Shown piece after piece: positions 1 to 8,758 of a stretch of DNA of 64,000 nucleotides. Numbering within the stretch: the stretch's first letter is position 1; every line of letters starts with the position of its first letter. The position numbers and the translations under genes are program-made. Origin of the DNA: BOKV01 sp041739225 (GTDB lineage: Bacteria; Pseudomonadota; Alphaproteobacteria; Rhizobiales; Rhizobiaceae). The DNA is taken from assembly GCA_041739225.1 (NCBI GenBank), contig JBGSOG010000046.1:1-64000 (forward strand), in the 5' to 3' direction. Under the pieces are notes generated by a model that saw only the letters and a program-made list of their open reading frames with translations, did no database searches and was not told where the DNA came from.

Positions 1-1188
1 GCTGCGGGCCTGTCTGCCCTGAAGGCTTTTGCACCGGCCATGGGGCGGCGCTATGAAAATGGTCGCAATTACGATTGTGGGCCTGGGGGGCACAAGGCAG
101 TTTCCATGCTGTCGCCCCATGTTCGTCGCAGGCTGGTGAGCGAGAAAGAATTGGTTGCAGCAGCGCTTGAAACACATGGAGCTGAAGCGGCCGAGAAATT
201 CATCCAGGAAGTGTTTTGGCGTGGCTATTTCAAAGGGTGGCTGGAGCGGCGGCCGCAAGTGTGGCGCAATTATCGCGAAGGACTGGATGCGGATATTGCG
301 TTGATGTCGACCGACCGCCGCCTGCGCCGCGACGTGGAACGGGCGCAGAATGGTGAAACCGGTCTGGCCTGTTTTGACGCGTGGGCGCGCGAACTGGTGG
401 AAACGGGTTATGTGCACAACCACGCGCGGATGTGGTTTGCATCGATCTGGATTTTCACACTGGGACTGCCCTGGCGGCTGGGCGCAGATTTTTTCCATCG
501 CCATTTGCTGGATGGCGATGCGGCATCCAACACCTTGGGATGGCGCTGGGTAGCGGGGCTGCACACACGCGGCAAGCCGTATGCTGCCAAGGCATGGAAC
601 ATTTCCACTTTCACCAACAAGCGGTTCAATCCGCGCGACAGCGATCTTGTTGAAGTCGTTCATGGACTGGAGGAAAGCGAGCCCGATGGCCTTCCCCCGT
701 TGATGCCCCTGCGCCAGTTTCCTGCGCCGCATCCGGGCTGGCCGACTGCGCTGTTGATCACCGATGAAGACTGCCTTGTCGAGGAATTTGATCTCGCCTC
801 ACTCAACATTTGCGCGGTAGCGACACTGGTTGCAAGCCACCTTCGCTCGCCGCTGCCGGTGGCGGATCAAATCGTACGGTTTGAAGAAGGCGCATTGGCC
901 GATGCAGCCGCACGGTCCGGTTTTCCAGCCATTGCGCTTCGCGCCATGCACCCCGATGTGCTTGCCAAATGGGCTGATGGCGCCGGGGCGACGCAGATCG
1001 TCACGCCTTATGTCACGCAAGGGCCGCTTTACGACTGGTTGCAGCAAGCCAAGCCTTTTCTTGAAGCCAAGGGAATCGCCCTGACAGAATGGCGGCGCGA
1101 CTGGGATAGCGCGATCTGGCCGCATGCATCCGCGGGCTTTTTCAAGGTCAAGCAGCAAATCCCTCGCATTCTCGACCAGATGATGTGA
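1..1188 (+). CDS. Photolyase/cryptochrome-like FAD-binding protein (5' end outside window)
   Basis: The reading frame is open from the first base, so the gene begins upstream and only a short N-terminal piece is missing. The residues around the ATG at 40 (GRRYENGRNYDCGP) and the following segment with LSPHVRRRL match the start of the helical FAD-binding domain of the photolyase/cryptochrome family, and EVFWRGYFKGW is a typical helix of that domain. The N-terminal antenna (Rossmann) domain of true photolyases seems to be absent, as in stand-alone FAD-binding domain proteins of alphaproteobacteria. A light-dependent DNA-repair or photoreceptor role is inferred from family only. The tail (about residues 220-395) is less conserved. 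The next gene starts 28 bases downstream on the same strand. Confidence 0.8.
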   Translation, partial: AAGLSALKAFAPAMGRRYENGRNYDCGPGGHKAVSMLSPHVRRRLVSEKELVAAALETHGAEAAEKFIQEVFWRGYFKGWLERRPQVWRNYREGLDADIALMSTDRRLRRDVERAQNGETGLACFDAWARELVETGYVHNHARMWFASIWIFTLGLPWRLGADFFHRHLLDGDAASNTLGWRWVAGLHTRGKPYAAKAWNISTFTNKRFNPRDSDLVEVVHGLEESEPDGLPPLMPLRQFPAPHPGWPTALLITDEDCLVEEFDLASLNICAVATLVASHLRSPLPVADQIVRFEEGALADAAARSGFPAIALRAMHPDVLAKWADGAGATQIVTPYVTQGPLYDWLQQAKPFLEAKGIALTEWRRDWDSAIWPHASAGFFKVKQQIPRILDQMM

Positions 1189-1216
1189 ATTCAGGTTCAA
1201 GAGCGAAGGGGAATGG

Positions 1217-1688
1217 ATGTCCTTGCCAATTGAGAATGTGCAAACCTACCCAAGGCCGCCAGCCTTGGAACCGGTCTCGCAGCGGATCATCATCCGGCTT
1301 GGCGGCGCCGTGGTCGCAGACAGCGTTCGGGCGCTGCGGGTTCTGGAGACCCACCATGCTCCGAGCTATTACCTGCCGCCCGAAGACGTGCTGGCGGCCC
1401 TTCGTCTGGCGGATGGAAACAGTTTTTGCGAATGGAAAGGTGTTGCGCGTTACTTTGACGTCGTTTCCGGCAATGCCGTAGCCTCCCGCGCTGCCTGGGC
1501 CTACGAACATCCCACGGCGGGGTTTTCTGCGCTTGCCGGTTTTGCGGCCTTTTTATGCCGGCCTGATGGATGAAGCCTGGGTTGGTAATGTGCGGGTTGT
1601 CCCGCAACCGGGCAATTTTTATGGCGGCTGGGTCACGCCCAACCTGGAAGGGCGCATCAAGGGTGCGCCTGGAACACAACACTGGTAA
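1217..1688 (+). pseudogene. DUF427 protein, interrupted by a +1 frameshift in a T run
   Basis: Translation from the ATG at 1217, preceded by GAAGGGGA, gives a DUF427-like protein (for example CEWKGVARYFDV and AAWAYEHPTAGF) that stops early at 1571-1573. The missing C-terminus continues in the next frame from about 1551, reading FYAGLMDEAWV, then QPGNFYGGWVTP, and ending with the TAA at 1686-1688. The switch falls on a run of five T at 1550-1554; four T would restore one continuous protein of about 156 residues, a normal DUF427 length. This may be a true inactivating mutation, phase variation or a sequencing indel. DUF427 proteins have no firmly established function. Confidence 0.8.
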
Positions 1689-1750
1689 GTGCCCAAATCC
1701 GGGACTTTGCTATTTGCGGTATCCAACAGTTACCTTTTGAGGAGGCGCAA

Positions 1751-2308
1751 ATGCGCAAAGTCTTGTCATATCTGCTGGCGGCAGTTCTGGGCCTTGCGGC
1801 TGTTTCGCCGACACTGGCACAAGACGCAGTGATCGAGGATTTCAAAATGCAGCCGGAAACCCGCTGGCGGTTTTTCACAGATCAGGTCATGGGCGGCGTT
1901 TCCACCGGGGGAATTGCCTTCCAGGAGGAGGATGGCCGCCCGCATGCGCGGATGACGGGCCGTGTCAGCACGGCAAACAGGGGAGGTTTTATCCAGATCC
2001 GGCTGGAACTTCCTGTTTCGCCACCTGAAGGTACCACCGGTGTGCGGCTTGTGGTTCGCGGAAACAACCAGCGCTATTTCGTGCACTTGCGCACAACAGG
2101 CACCCTGCTGCCCTGGCAATATTATCAGGCCGGCTTTGATGTGACGACAAACTGGAGCGAGGTGCGATTGCCGTTGAATGGGTTTAAGGCCTCCGGCACG
2201 CTGCTGAGCACGGCTCCAGGCCCGCGCAGCTTGAAGTCAATTGCGGTCGTTGCCTATGGCCGTGATCATGAGGCACAGATTGATGTCCGGGAGGTGGGTT
2301 TTTATTGA
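1751..2308 (+). CDS. Secreted CIA30-family protein
   Basis: This 185-residue protein has a clear signal peptide (MRKVLSYLLAAVLGLAAV, cleavage probably after TLAQ near residue 24). The mature part begins with VIEDF and contains RWRFFTDQVMGGVS and GFIQIR, hallmarks of the CIA30 galactose-binding-like fold first named for a complex I intermediate-associated protein. Bacterial members are poorly characterised, so no enzymatic role is assigned. The start is supported by GAGGAGG eight bases upstream. It converges with the lipocalin-like gene downstream, with the two stop codons only four bases apart. Confidence 0.75.
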   Translation: MRKVLSYLLAAVLGLAAVSPTLAQDAVIEDFKMQPETRWRFFTDQVMGGVSTGGIAFQEEDGRPHARMTGRVSTANRGGFIQIRLELPVSPPEGTTGVRLVVRGNNQRYFVHLRTTGTLLPWQYYQAGFDVTTNWSEVRLPLNGFKASGTLLSTAPGPRSLKSIAVVAYGRDHEAQIDVREVGFY

Positions 2309-2316
2309 CCGGTCAA
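2305..2316. other. 12-bp palindrome joining two convergent stop codons
   Basis: TTGACCGGTCAA is a perfect palindrome that carries the TGA stop of the plus-strand CIA30 gene (2306-2308) and the TGA stop of the minus-strand lipocalin-like gene (2313-2315). TTTT follows on the plus strand. It has no spare loop, so terminator function is uncertain. Confidence 0.4.
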
Positions 2317-3353
2317 TTTTCGTCATAGCCGGTCATTTCAAGGTATCCAACGCCGCCGTGACTGCCAGAAATGGTGACCGGTCCCTCCCAGTATGGCACG
2401 GATGTTTCCATCCAGGCACTACGATTGAGGGCTGTTACCTTTACATCAACACCGCGATCTTGCAGGCGCACTTGCCATTCAACGGGTAGCTCGCGACCCG
2501 CCACCTTTTGTCGGACAAGGGGGGTTGCTTCAAACGATCCGTCGGACAGGGCAATGCTGCTGCCGTCCTTGCCGATCCATGTGGCTGCAGTGAAGTTCCT
2601 TGCACCCCGCAGAATGAAGCCCATCAGTTTGTCGCCGTTGTCAAAAGAGAGGGAGAACCAGTCCCAACCTGTTTGGTCCTGCGCCAATGGCTGCGATGAC
2701 CATTCGCGGTCCAGCCAGGCAGTGCCGGTAACCGGAACCTTGCCCTCCGGCAAAACCAGCGTTCCGGAGACTTCAAAAAACGGTTGCGAATAATAATGGC
2801 TTGCCTGCCCGGCGGCGGACTTGACCGAATAGCCATTTTGCCCGTGCAGGATCAGCGGGCCTTTTGCGGTCAGTTGCACATCATATGCAAAATTGGGACC
2901 TGAAGCCGACAGGCGGAGTTGATCAACATCCGGGCCCTCCATCACCCAGTCATCAATCCATGCGGAAAACGGCGCCGCTTGCACGCCAGCCTGACCAATC
3001 CCGCCGCGGGCCAGTCTCTCGGTCACAAAATGCGCATTGGGCGTGGTTACTGCAGCATGACCCATCCACAATTGCGGACTTTGCCAGCCTGGATCTTCGC
3101 GCGGTGCCAACGCCGTTCGAAACAGCGTCCATTGCAAGCCGAAAGGCTTGCTATCCGGCCCCTTCAGGTTCGCGGTCAAATACCACCACTCTATGCGAAA
3201 TTGCGGGTGCGGCCCGTGGTCGGCGGGGAACTGCAGGACTTTCTGCGGATCGGGCTGCGCAAATCCCTGCGAAGTGGTGCCAAGTCCGGCAAAGCCCTGC
3301 GCAAAGGCGTGGGCTGGAAACATGAGAAGAAAAAGCAGGACCCTAGCGTTCAT
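2313..3353 (-). CDS. Secreted AttH/CrtC-like lipocalin-domain protein
   Basis: This 346-residue protein has a signal peptide of about 18 residues ending AHAFAQ. The motifs FRIEWWYLTANL, SHYYSQPFFEVSG and AWLDREWSSQPL are characteristic of the AttH / hydroxyneurosporene-hydratase-like (CrtC) double lipocalin fold, which often travels with ABC transporters. Its start overlaps the end of the FtsX-type permease by 11 bases, so it is the third gene of an ATPase-permease-lipocalin operon. It is most likely a periplasmic partner that binds or modifies a hydrophobic ligand handled by the transporter. The ligand is unknown, and nothing nearby suggests carotenoid synthesis. Confidence 0.8.
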   Translation of the reverse strand: MNARVLLFLLMFPAHAFAQGFAGLGTTSQGFAQPDPQKVLQFPADHGPHPQFRIEWWYLTANLKGPDSKPFGLQWTLFRTALAPREDPGWQSPQLWMGHAAVTTPNAHFVTERLARGGIGQAGVQAAPFSAWIDDWVMEGPDVDQLRLSASGPNFAYDVQLTAKGPLILHGQNGYSVKSAAGQASHYYSQPFFEVSGTLVLPEGKVPVTGTAWLDREWSSQPLAQDQTGWDWFSLSFDNGDKLMGFILRGARNFTAATWIGKDGSSIALSDGSFEATPLVRQKVAGRELPVEWQVRLQDRGVDVKVTALNRSAWMETSVPYWEGPVTISGSHGGVGYLEMTGYDEN

Positions 3354-5730
3354 GGCGAAAAACCCCCAACAGCCGGGCTGGCGGCATTTGCGAAAGCAGC
3401 CATGCCGGCCAGGCTGCGGCCAGCACCGCCGCTAACAAGGCCAGCGCGCCCAAACGCAAATAGTCGAACGGGAACAGATACATGGGCAAGCGCCAGCCGA
3501 ACGCCTCGACATTCACCACCGCCAGCAGGGCAAAGGCCAAAGCTAGGCCCAGCGGCAGAGCCAAGGCTCCGGTCAGTGCGGCGAGCACAACAGTTCGCAG
3601 CATATCCAGAGTCGCCAACTTGCGCCTGGTCAGCCCAAGCGCCCAGACCGGCGCAATCTGCGGCAGCCGCATCACGGATAGCGTCAACAAGCTCATCAGA
3701 ATTGCAAAGCCCGCGACCGCCAGCGTCAGGATGTTCAAGGCAGTTGTCACGGTGAAGGTACGCTCGAATATCTCGAGCGAGATGGCCTTGATGGAAGCCT
3801 GGTCAATCATCGCATCCCTCGGGACTCCGGCTTGACTGTGCAACGCTTCGCGCAGATCGTCTACCTGATCTGGAGCGATGCGCAGTCCGAAGCGCAAAGC
3901 CTTCACATCCGGAAACAATCGGACGAAAAGATTTTCAGCCAGGACTACCTGACCCAACGGGTTTCCATAGTCGCCAAAAATACCCAGCACCGGCAGGCTT
4001 GTGTCAGGCGTCAGCGTAACAAGGTCACCCAATCCAAGCCGGGCCCGACGAAACAATTGTTCGTTGACCAGCACACCTTCGCCCCGCGCCAATGCATCCC
4101 ATACGCCGGGAACGGCCTGCAAGAATTTCCAGTTGTCGCGGTAGGTTTTGTGATCCCTGGCACCCAGGATTGCCGCAGGCTGGCCTGCGACAGGGCGCTC
4201 AATGGACAGCAGCGGCAAGATGGCGTCCGCCTTTTTGGCGGCCAGACCGACTATCGCATTTGCCTGATCGGCATTGGTCGCACGGACATAAAGTTCCGAA
4301 GCCAGCCGCTGATCGAGAAAACCGGTGAAGGTCAGCCGGAAAGAAGACACCATGGTCGATACGCCGACATTCGCGGCCATGGCCAGCAACAGCGCCATCA
4401 ACGCCAGCGACAGGCCGGGAAGCTGCTGCCGGGTATCGGCCCAAAACCACTGTGCCACCGGCGAGCGCGCCTGTGCTTCGCCCAGTCGCAGAACGAGCCG
4501 CAGAAATGGCGGCAATGCGAGCGCGCCGCCGATCAGCAGTGCTCCCAACATGGCAAATCCGGCAATCAGCCCTTGTCCCCATTGTGCAAGCGCACCGGCA
4601 ATCACCAAAAGCCCAAGTGCGAGCGCAATGTTTGTGTAGCCCTGACGCACCATCGCCCATGCCCTTGGTTGCGCGCTCGCCAGCAACGGCATTGCGCCCA
4701 GTGACCACAACGCGCCCACGGCTGCAATTGCAGTTCCGCCAAATGCAATTGCCAAGCCTGACAACCACCAAACCGGTCGCAGGGAAAGCTGCCCCGAGAC
4801 ATCGGCGCCGTAAAGCCCGCGCAAAGTTGCTGCGACATCGGGCAACAATGCTGCAGCAATCAGATAGCCAAGCGCCACTCCCAACGCGCCGGCAATCAGG
4901 GCCAGAATTGCGAGCTCCACCACCATGAGTTCAATCAAACGGCCCAATGGTGCGCCCAAGGCACGAAGCGTGCGCACCATGATGCGCCGCTGCTCGAAAG
5001 CAAGGCCAATCGCACCATGCACGATGAACAGGCCAACGGCAAAAGAGAGCAGGCCAAAGGCAGTCAGGTTCAGGTGGAAACTGTCTGTCAGCCGCGCCAC
5101 GTCATTGCCATCGGGCGCAGGGCTTTCGACCAGTTGCGGGGCTATGTCGGCCAGAGAGCGACGGTTCAGCGGCTGATTGTTTGCAACGATCAGGCGATCG
5201 ATTTCCCCGTGTCGGTTCAGCAGCCGTTGCACCAGCCCGATATCGCCAATCGCAGTATTGGGTGCAATATCGGGGGCAACCACACTTTGCGCTTCGCCTT
5301 TCGGCAGTTGCGCAAGCGTATCGGCACGCGCGAAAATCTGGCCCGTGCCCGAGATAAACACACCAATGTCTGCGCCTTCCCCCAATTTCAACGGACCCAT
5401 CCCGCGGGGAGCGGTAACCGGGTCGATGCCGATGATGCGAACCGCTCCCAGTCTGCCCTCAATGACCGGCGAAACGTTCCAGCCTGCCCGCCGCAAAGCG
5501 ATGTAGGTCTGCTGGGCAATCACGCCAGAGTCGCGGGCAGCAACCTGTGTAAAATTCCCTTCGCCAAGGGTCGATGCAGCGGCATCGTAGCTTGCACGTG
5601 CTTCGGAGTTGATTGCCTGCACTCCGGACCAAAGAGCCGTACCCAAGGCCAGGCCAGCCAGCAATGTAAACAATTGAACGGGGTTGCGCAGCCAATGTGA
5701 GAGAAGCGCTGAAAAAACCGCCCGTGTCAC
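3343..5730 (-). CDS. ABC transporter permease, FtsX/MacB type
   Basis: This 795-residue membrane protein has one N-terminal membrane segment (about residues 15-35), a large periplasmic domain, a cluster of membrane helices around residues 225-410, a second periplasmic domain and three or four C-terminal helices. That is the duplicated FtsX layout seen in LolC/E-like and AttF/G-like permeases. It starts four bases inside the end of the ATPase gene (ATGA overlap) and overlaps the lipocalin gene downstream. Such systems extract or export lipophilic molecules from the inner membrane rather than import nutrients. The substrate is unknown. Confidence 0.85.
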   Translation of the reverse strand: MTRAVFSALLSHWLRNPVQLFTLLAGLALGTALWSGVQAINSEARASYDAAASTLGEGNFTQVAARDSGVIAQQTYIALRRAGWNVSPVIEGRLGAVRIIGIDPVTAPRGMGPLKLGEGADIGVFISGTGQIFARADTLAQLPKGEAQSVVAPDIAPNTAIGDIGLVQRLLNRHGEIDRLIVANNQPLNRRSLADIAPQLVESPAPDGNDVARLTDSFHLNLTAFGLLSFAVGLFIVHGAIGLAFEQRRIMVRTLRALGAPLGRLIELMVVELAILALIAGALGVALGYLIAAALLPDVAATLRGLYGADVSGQLSLRPVWWLSGLAIAFGGTAIAAVGALWSLGAMPLLASAQPRAWAMVRQGYTNIALALGLLVIAGALAQWGQGLIAGFAMLGALLIGGALALPPFLRLVLRLGEAQARSPVAQWFWADTRQQLPGLSLALMALLLAMAANVGVSTMVSSFRLTFTGFLDQRLASELYVRATNADQANAIVGLAAKKADAILPLLSIERPVAGQPAAILGARDHKTYRDNWKFLQAVPGVWDALARGEGVLVNEQLFRRARLGLGDLVTLTPDTSLPVLGIFGDYGNPLGQVVLAENLFVRLFPDVKALRFGLRIAPDQVDDLREALHSQAGVPRDAMIDQASIKAISLEIFERTFTVTTALNILTLAVAGFAILMSLLTLSVMRLPQIAPVWALGLTRRKLATLDMLRTVVLAALTGALALPLGLALAFALLAVVNVEAFGWRLPMYLFPFDYLRLGALALLAAVLAAAWPAWLLSQMPPARLLGVFRHER

Positions 5731-6377
5731 GAAAGTTGCCCATGGCGAAGGTGCAATCGACGGCCCATTCGCTTTGCCAGGCGTTCGGAGTGGGTTACGA
5801 GGACAAGGCCGGCACCGGTCTCACCAACCAGTTCGCAGAGCAGGTCGAGTACCGTGTCGGCAGTTGTCTCGTCGAGATTGCCGGTTGGCTCATCGGCCAG
5901 AACCAGCTTGGGTCGCGGTGCCAGTGTACGCGCAATGGCAACACGTTGCTGCTGCCCGCCGGAAAGTTGCTCGGGATATTTGTGAAGATGCGCGTCCAAC
6001 CCCAGGCGTTGCGCCAGTGACTGTTCCCGGGCCGGGTCATGTCGGCTGGCCAGCCGTGCCTGAAGTGAGATGTTGGCAGCCACGTTCAAAGACGGCACAA
6101 GGTTGAATTGCTGGAAGATCACTCCGACCGTGCCTCTGCGAAGTGCTGCCCGCCCTGCATCCGGCAGCGGTGTGAGGTCCACGCCGTCCAAAGCTACCAC
6201 GCCGCTGTCAGCGGTATCCAGCCCACCCGCCAGGTGCAGCAACGTGCTTTTTCCCGAACCGGACTCCCCGGTCAATGCCAACATTTCGCCGGCGTCCATG
6301 TCAAAGGACACGTTCTGCAAGACGGCAGTATCGGCCCCCGAATATGTCTTCGTGACGTTGCGAAGCATTAAAAGCAT
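5727..6377 (-). CDS. ABC transporter ATP-binding protein, LolD/MacB type
   Basis: This 216-residue ATPase is of normal length for the LolD/MacB group. It has a Walker A motif GESGSGKST (about residues 37-45), the signature LSGGQQQRVAIAR, a Walker B segment ending LADEPTGNLD and an H-switch in VLVTHSE. All catalytic positions are consensus. It is translationally coupled to the FtsX-type permease by a 4-base overlap and is the first gene of the ATPase-permease-lipocalin operon. A gap of 85 bases separates it from the BKACE gene upstream on the same strand, so read-through from that operon is possible. Confidence 0.9.
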   Translation of the reverse strand: MLLMLRNVTKTYSGADTAVLQNVSFDMDAGEMLALTGESGSGKSTLLHLAGGLDTADSGVVALDGVDLTPLPDAGRAALRRGTVGVIFQQFNLVPSLNVAANISLQARLASRHDPAREQSLAQRLGLDAHLHKYPEQLSGGQQQRVAIARTLAPRPKLVLADEPTGNLDETTADTVLDLLCELVGETGAGLVLVTHSERLAKRMGRRLHLRHGQLS

Positions 6378-6462
6378 CAGCTACCCCTTTGAAGCGTTAT
6401 ATGCCGCAGTCAGGGAAGGGAAAGTGCGTGAGTGTCGCACGACGCAGCTGTCTTCTTCCAGG

Positions 6463-7302
6463 TCAGGAAAATTGGCGCTCGAGCCCCAATATAGTCCGGG
6501 CCTGTTGCCACGTGGCTACCGGGCGCTGATGCTGGCCGCAAAGCTGCACGGCACGTTGGACAAGTGCGGCATTGGATGGGGCCAGCATATTTCGGTCGAT
6601 CCGCACATTGTCTTCCATCCCGGTGCGGGTGTGGCCGCCTTTGGCTATGGCCCATTCATTGATGGTGATTTGCGCCGGGCCAATACCTGCCGCGCACCAT
6701 TGTGAGCCGGGTGCCAAACGGTTCAGGGTCTGGATGTAGAAATCCAGAATGGGCTCATCCGCCGGCATGGCGTTTTTCACGCCCATGACGAATTGAACAT
6801 AGAGCGGGCCGCGCAAGCGCCCGTCGCGCATCATGCTTGCGGCCTGTACCACGTGCGAAAGGTCGAACGCTTCAATCTCGGGCTTGACATCATGGGCCAG
6901 CATTTCAGACGCCAGCCAATCGACGAAGTCCGGCGGATTTTCATAGACACGGTTTGGAAAATTGTTTGACCCGACAGACAGCGAAGCCATGTCGGGGCGC
7001 AGCGGCAACATCCCGCCGCGTGTCTTGCCTGCACCGGAGCGACCGCCAGTGGACAACTGGATGATCATGCCGGGGCAATGCTTCTCGATGCCCTGCTTCA
7101 ATCGTGCAAACCGTTCCGGGTCGGAAGTTGGTTTTCCTTCGTCATCGCGAACATGGCAATGAACGATGGTTGCGCCAGCCTCAAAGCACTCCTGTGTGCT
7201 TTCAATTTGTTCGGCAATGGTGATTGGCACCGCCGGATTGTTTTCCTTGGTGGGAAGTGAACCGGTGATGGCCACGCAGATGATGCAAGGATTGTCGTTC
7301 AT
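6463..7302 (-). CDS. Beta-keto acid cleavage enzyme (BKACE/Kce family, DUF849)
   Basis: This 279-residue TIM-barrel protein matches the 3-keto-5-aminohexanoate cleavage family, whose members condense a beta-keto acid with acetyl-CoA and release acetoacetate plus a new CoA ester. The zinc-binding HxH is visible as H48 and H50 in IVHCHVRD, with STGGR in the next strand and GGHTRTGMEDN near the C-terminus. Substrate cannot be read from the sequence. It follows DUF3237 and alpha/beta hydrolase genes in a TetR-controlled operon, opposite a quinate/shikimate block, so the substrate is probably a small carboxylated keto acid from plant-derived material rather than lysine fermentation. Confidence 0.85.
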   Translation of the reverse strand: MNDNPCIICVAITGSLPTKENNPAVPITIAEQIESTQECFEAGATIVHCHVRDDEGKPTSDPERFARLKQGIEKHCPGMIIQLSTGGRSGAGKTRGGMLPLRPDMASLSVGSNNFPNRVYENPPDFVDWLASEMLAHDVKPEIEAFDLSHVVQAASMMRDGRLRGPLYVQFVMGVKNAMPADEPILDFYIQTLNRLAPGSQWCAAGIGPAQITINEWAIAKGGHTRTGMEDNVRIDRNMLAPSNAALVQRAVQLCGQHQRPVATWQQARTILGLERQFS

Positions 7303-7340
7303 GTTTGGCTCAATATCCGGTTTCGATTTGGCAAATCAAG

Positions 7341-7820
7341 CTATGTCACCATGAAAACGTCGATCACCACTGAGCCGGAGGCCGGGGCGATTGATGCGAT
7401 AAAAATCCGTTCACGCAGCCACTGGTGTGGCCCGTCGGGACAATCAAATCTTGGTGCCGTTCGGAAATAGTAATCCGAAGGATCAACGGATTCGCGGGCC
7501 CGAAGTCTGGCAAGGACGTCCGGTGTGGAAGCTCGCAGTCCGTCATTGCGAACCACGACCAATGTGCCATCTTCAAGTTCAATTGTGTAAACTGCCGTGA
7601 TTTGCGATGTGCCGTCTTCGCGGATCAAAGGCCAATCCGATCCACCTGGCAAAATCCGGCCGCGAATATTGGGCCCCACCACGGTTCCCCCGGTTATGGG
7701 AATGTGCAGCCGCTCGCCGCCAAGGCCCTTGCCGGCAGAACGTGGCGCATTGATTTGGGCATTGATGGTGAAGCAAAAATCAAGGCCTGGAGTTGCAGGC
7801 CTGATCTGGTGGTCGCTCAT
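7341..7820 (-). CDS. DUF3237 domain protein
   Basis: The 159-residue protein matches the DUF3237 family, with LDFCFTINAQI near the start, a conserved central GGTVVGPNIRGRILPGG and WPLIREDGTSQI. The start at 7820 is chosen because its ATG overlaps the TGA of the upstream hydrolase (ATGA); an in-frame start at 7889 would run deep into that gene. The family forms small beta-barrels of unknown biochemical role that recur in aromatic or ester-degradation clusters. Here it sits between an esterase-like gene and a BKACE gene, suggesting a shared catabolic route. Confidence 0.8.
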   Translation of the reverse strand: MSDHQIRPATPGLDFCFTINAQINAPRSAGKGLGGERLHIPITGGTVVGPNIRGRILPGGSDWPLIREDGTSQITAVYTIELEDGTLVVVRNDGLRASTPDVLARLRARESVDPSDYYFRTAPRFDCPDGPHQWLRERIFIASIAPASGSVVIDVFMVT

Positions 7821-8758
7821 GCCACCCTCTTGTTTTGTTGGTCCAGCCAGGCAGCCATCTTTTGGAGTTTGGTTACACTGTCGCTGCAATATTCCAATGC
7901 ACGCAGATAGCCGTGGATCAGACCCTCGCCCGTGTCGATCTCGACCGGTACGCCGGCCCGCTGCAATGCTTCACCGTAAGCCGTGCCTGAATCACGAAGC
8001 GGATCAAACTGGGCAATTGCAAGAAAGGCAGGAGGAAGTCCCGCGTGACTGGAAGCATGAAGCGGCGAAACTCGCGGATCGTTCAACAGCTTCGGGTCGG
8101 GACAATACATGGCATTGACCATCGGCATTTCGGCCGTGCGAACAATGGGGCCGTTGGCATTTTGTGAATAGGATGGCCTGCTCATGTCAAAGTCGCAAGC
8201 AGGGTAAATCAACAACTGTGCCAGCAATTTTGGCCCGGTTTCGCGCATGAGCAGCGTTACGGCGGCGGCAAGGTTGCCGCCAGCGCTGTCGCCGCCAATG
8301 GCCATGCGAGCCGGGTCGATTGCCAAAGCTCCGGCATTGTTGAAGGCCCATCTCGCCACCGCCTCACATTGCACCACGGCGGCAGGAAACGGGCGTTCCG
8401 GGGCCTTGGCATAGTCGATACTGATCACTGTCTGCCGGTTCCACGATGCTATCCGGCTGGTGATGTCGAAATGGGTTTCCGGGCTGCCCTGCATCCATGC
8501 GCCGCCATGCATGTAGATCAATGCGGGCTGCGGTCCCGGTGAATTGTGCCGGAACACGCGCACACGAACCGGGCCGGCTTTTGTATCAATGACATGCACC
8601 CTCTCAGCATCGACATCCTCCGGGGCAGGCAATCGCATTTCAAGGGCAATGATTTCAAAGTGCTCCCGGCGGTCTGCCGGTGTGGCACCCGGTTTGAGCC
8701 GCGCCCATTTCGACGCCCATGCTTCCAGAAAAGGCACCAGTTGCGGGTTCATGTTCAT
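7817..8758 (-). CDS. Alpha/beta hydrolase, hormone-sensitive-lipase family esterase
   Basis: The 313-residue enzyme has the HSL-family oxyanion motif HGGAW (H84) and nucleophile elbow GDSAGG (Ser158). The rest of a canonical triad is visible as D252 in FDPLRD and H282 in IHGY. It is predicted to be cytoplasmic, with no signal peptide. It is coupled by 4-base overlaps to the TetR gene before it and the DUF3237 gene after it. HSL enzymes hydrolyse short-chain and aryl esters. Given the neighbouring quinate and hydroxycinnamate genes, a caffeoyl- or feruloyl-quinate type ester is an attractive but untested substrate. Confidence 0.85.
   Translation of the reverse strand: MNMNPQLVPFLEAWASKWARLKPGATPADRREHFEIIALEMRLPAPEDVDAERVHVIDTKAGPVRVRVFRHNSPGPQPALIYMHGGAWMQGSPETHFDITSRIASWNRQTVISIDYAKAPERPFPAAVVQCEAVARWAFNNAGALAIDPARMAIGGDSAGGNLAAAVTLLMRETGPKLLAQLLIYPACDFDMSRPSYSQNANGPIVRTAEMPMVNAMYCPDPKLLNDPRVSPLHASSHAGLPPAFLAIAQFDPLRDSGTAYGEALQRAGVPVEIDTGEGLIHGYLRALEYCSDSVTKLQKMAAWLDQQNKRVA

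Noticed and set aside
7817..8758. Alpha/beta hydrolase as the missing PcaD
   Set aside because: It has HSL-family HGGAW and GDSAGG motifs rather than the PcaD-type signature.
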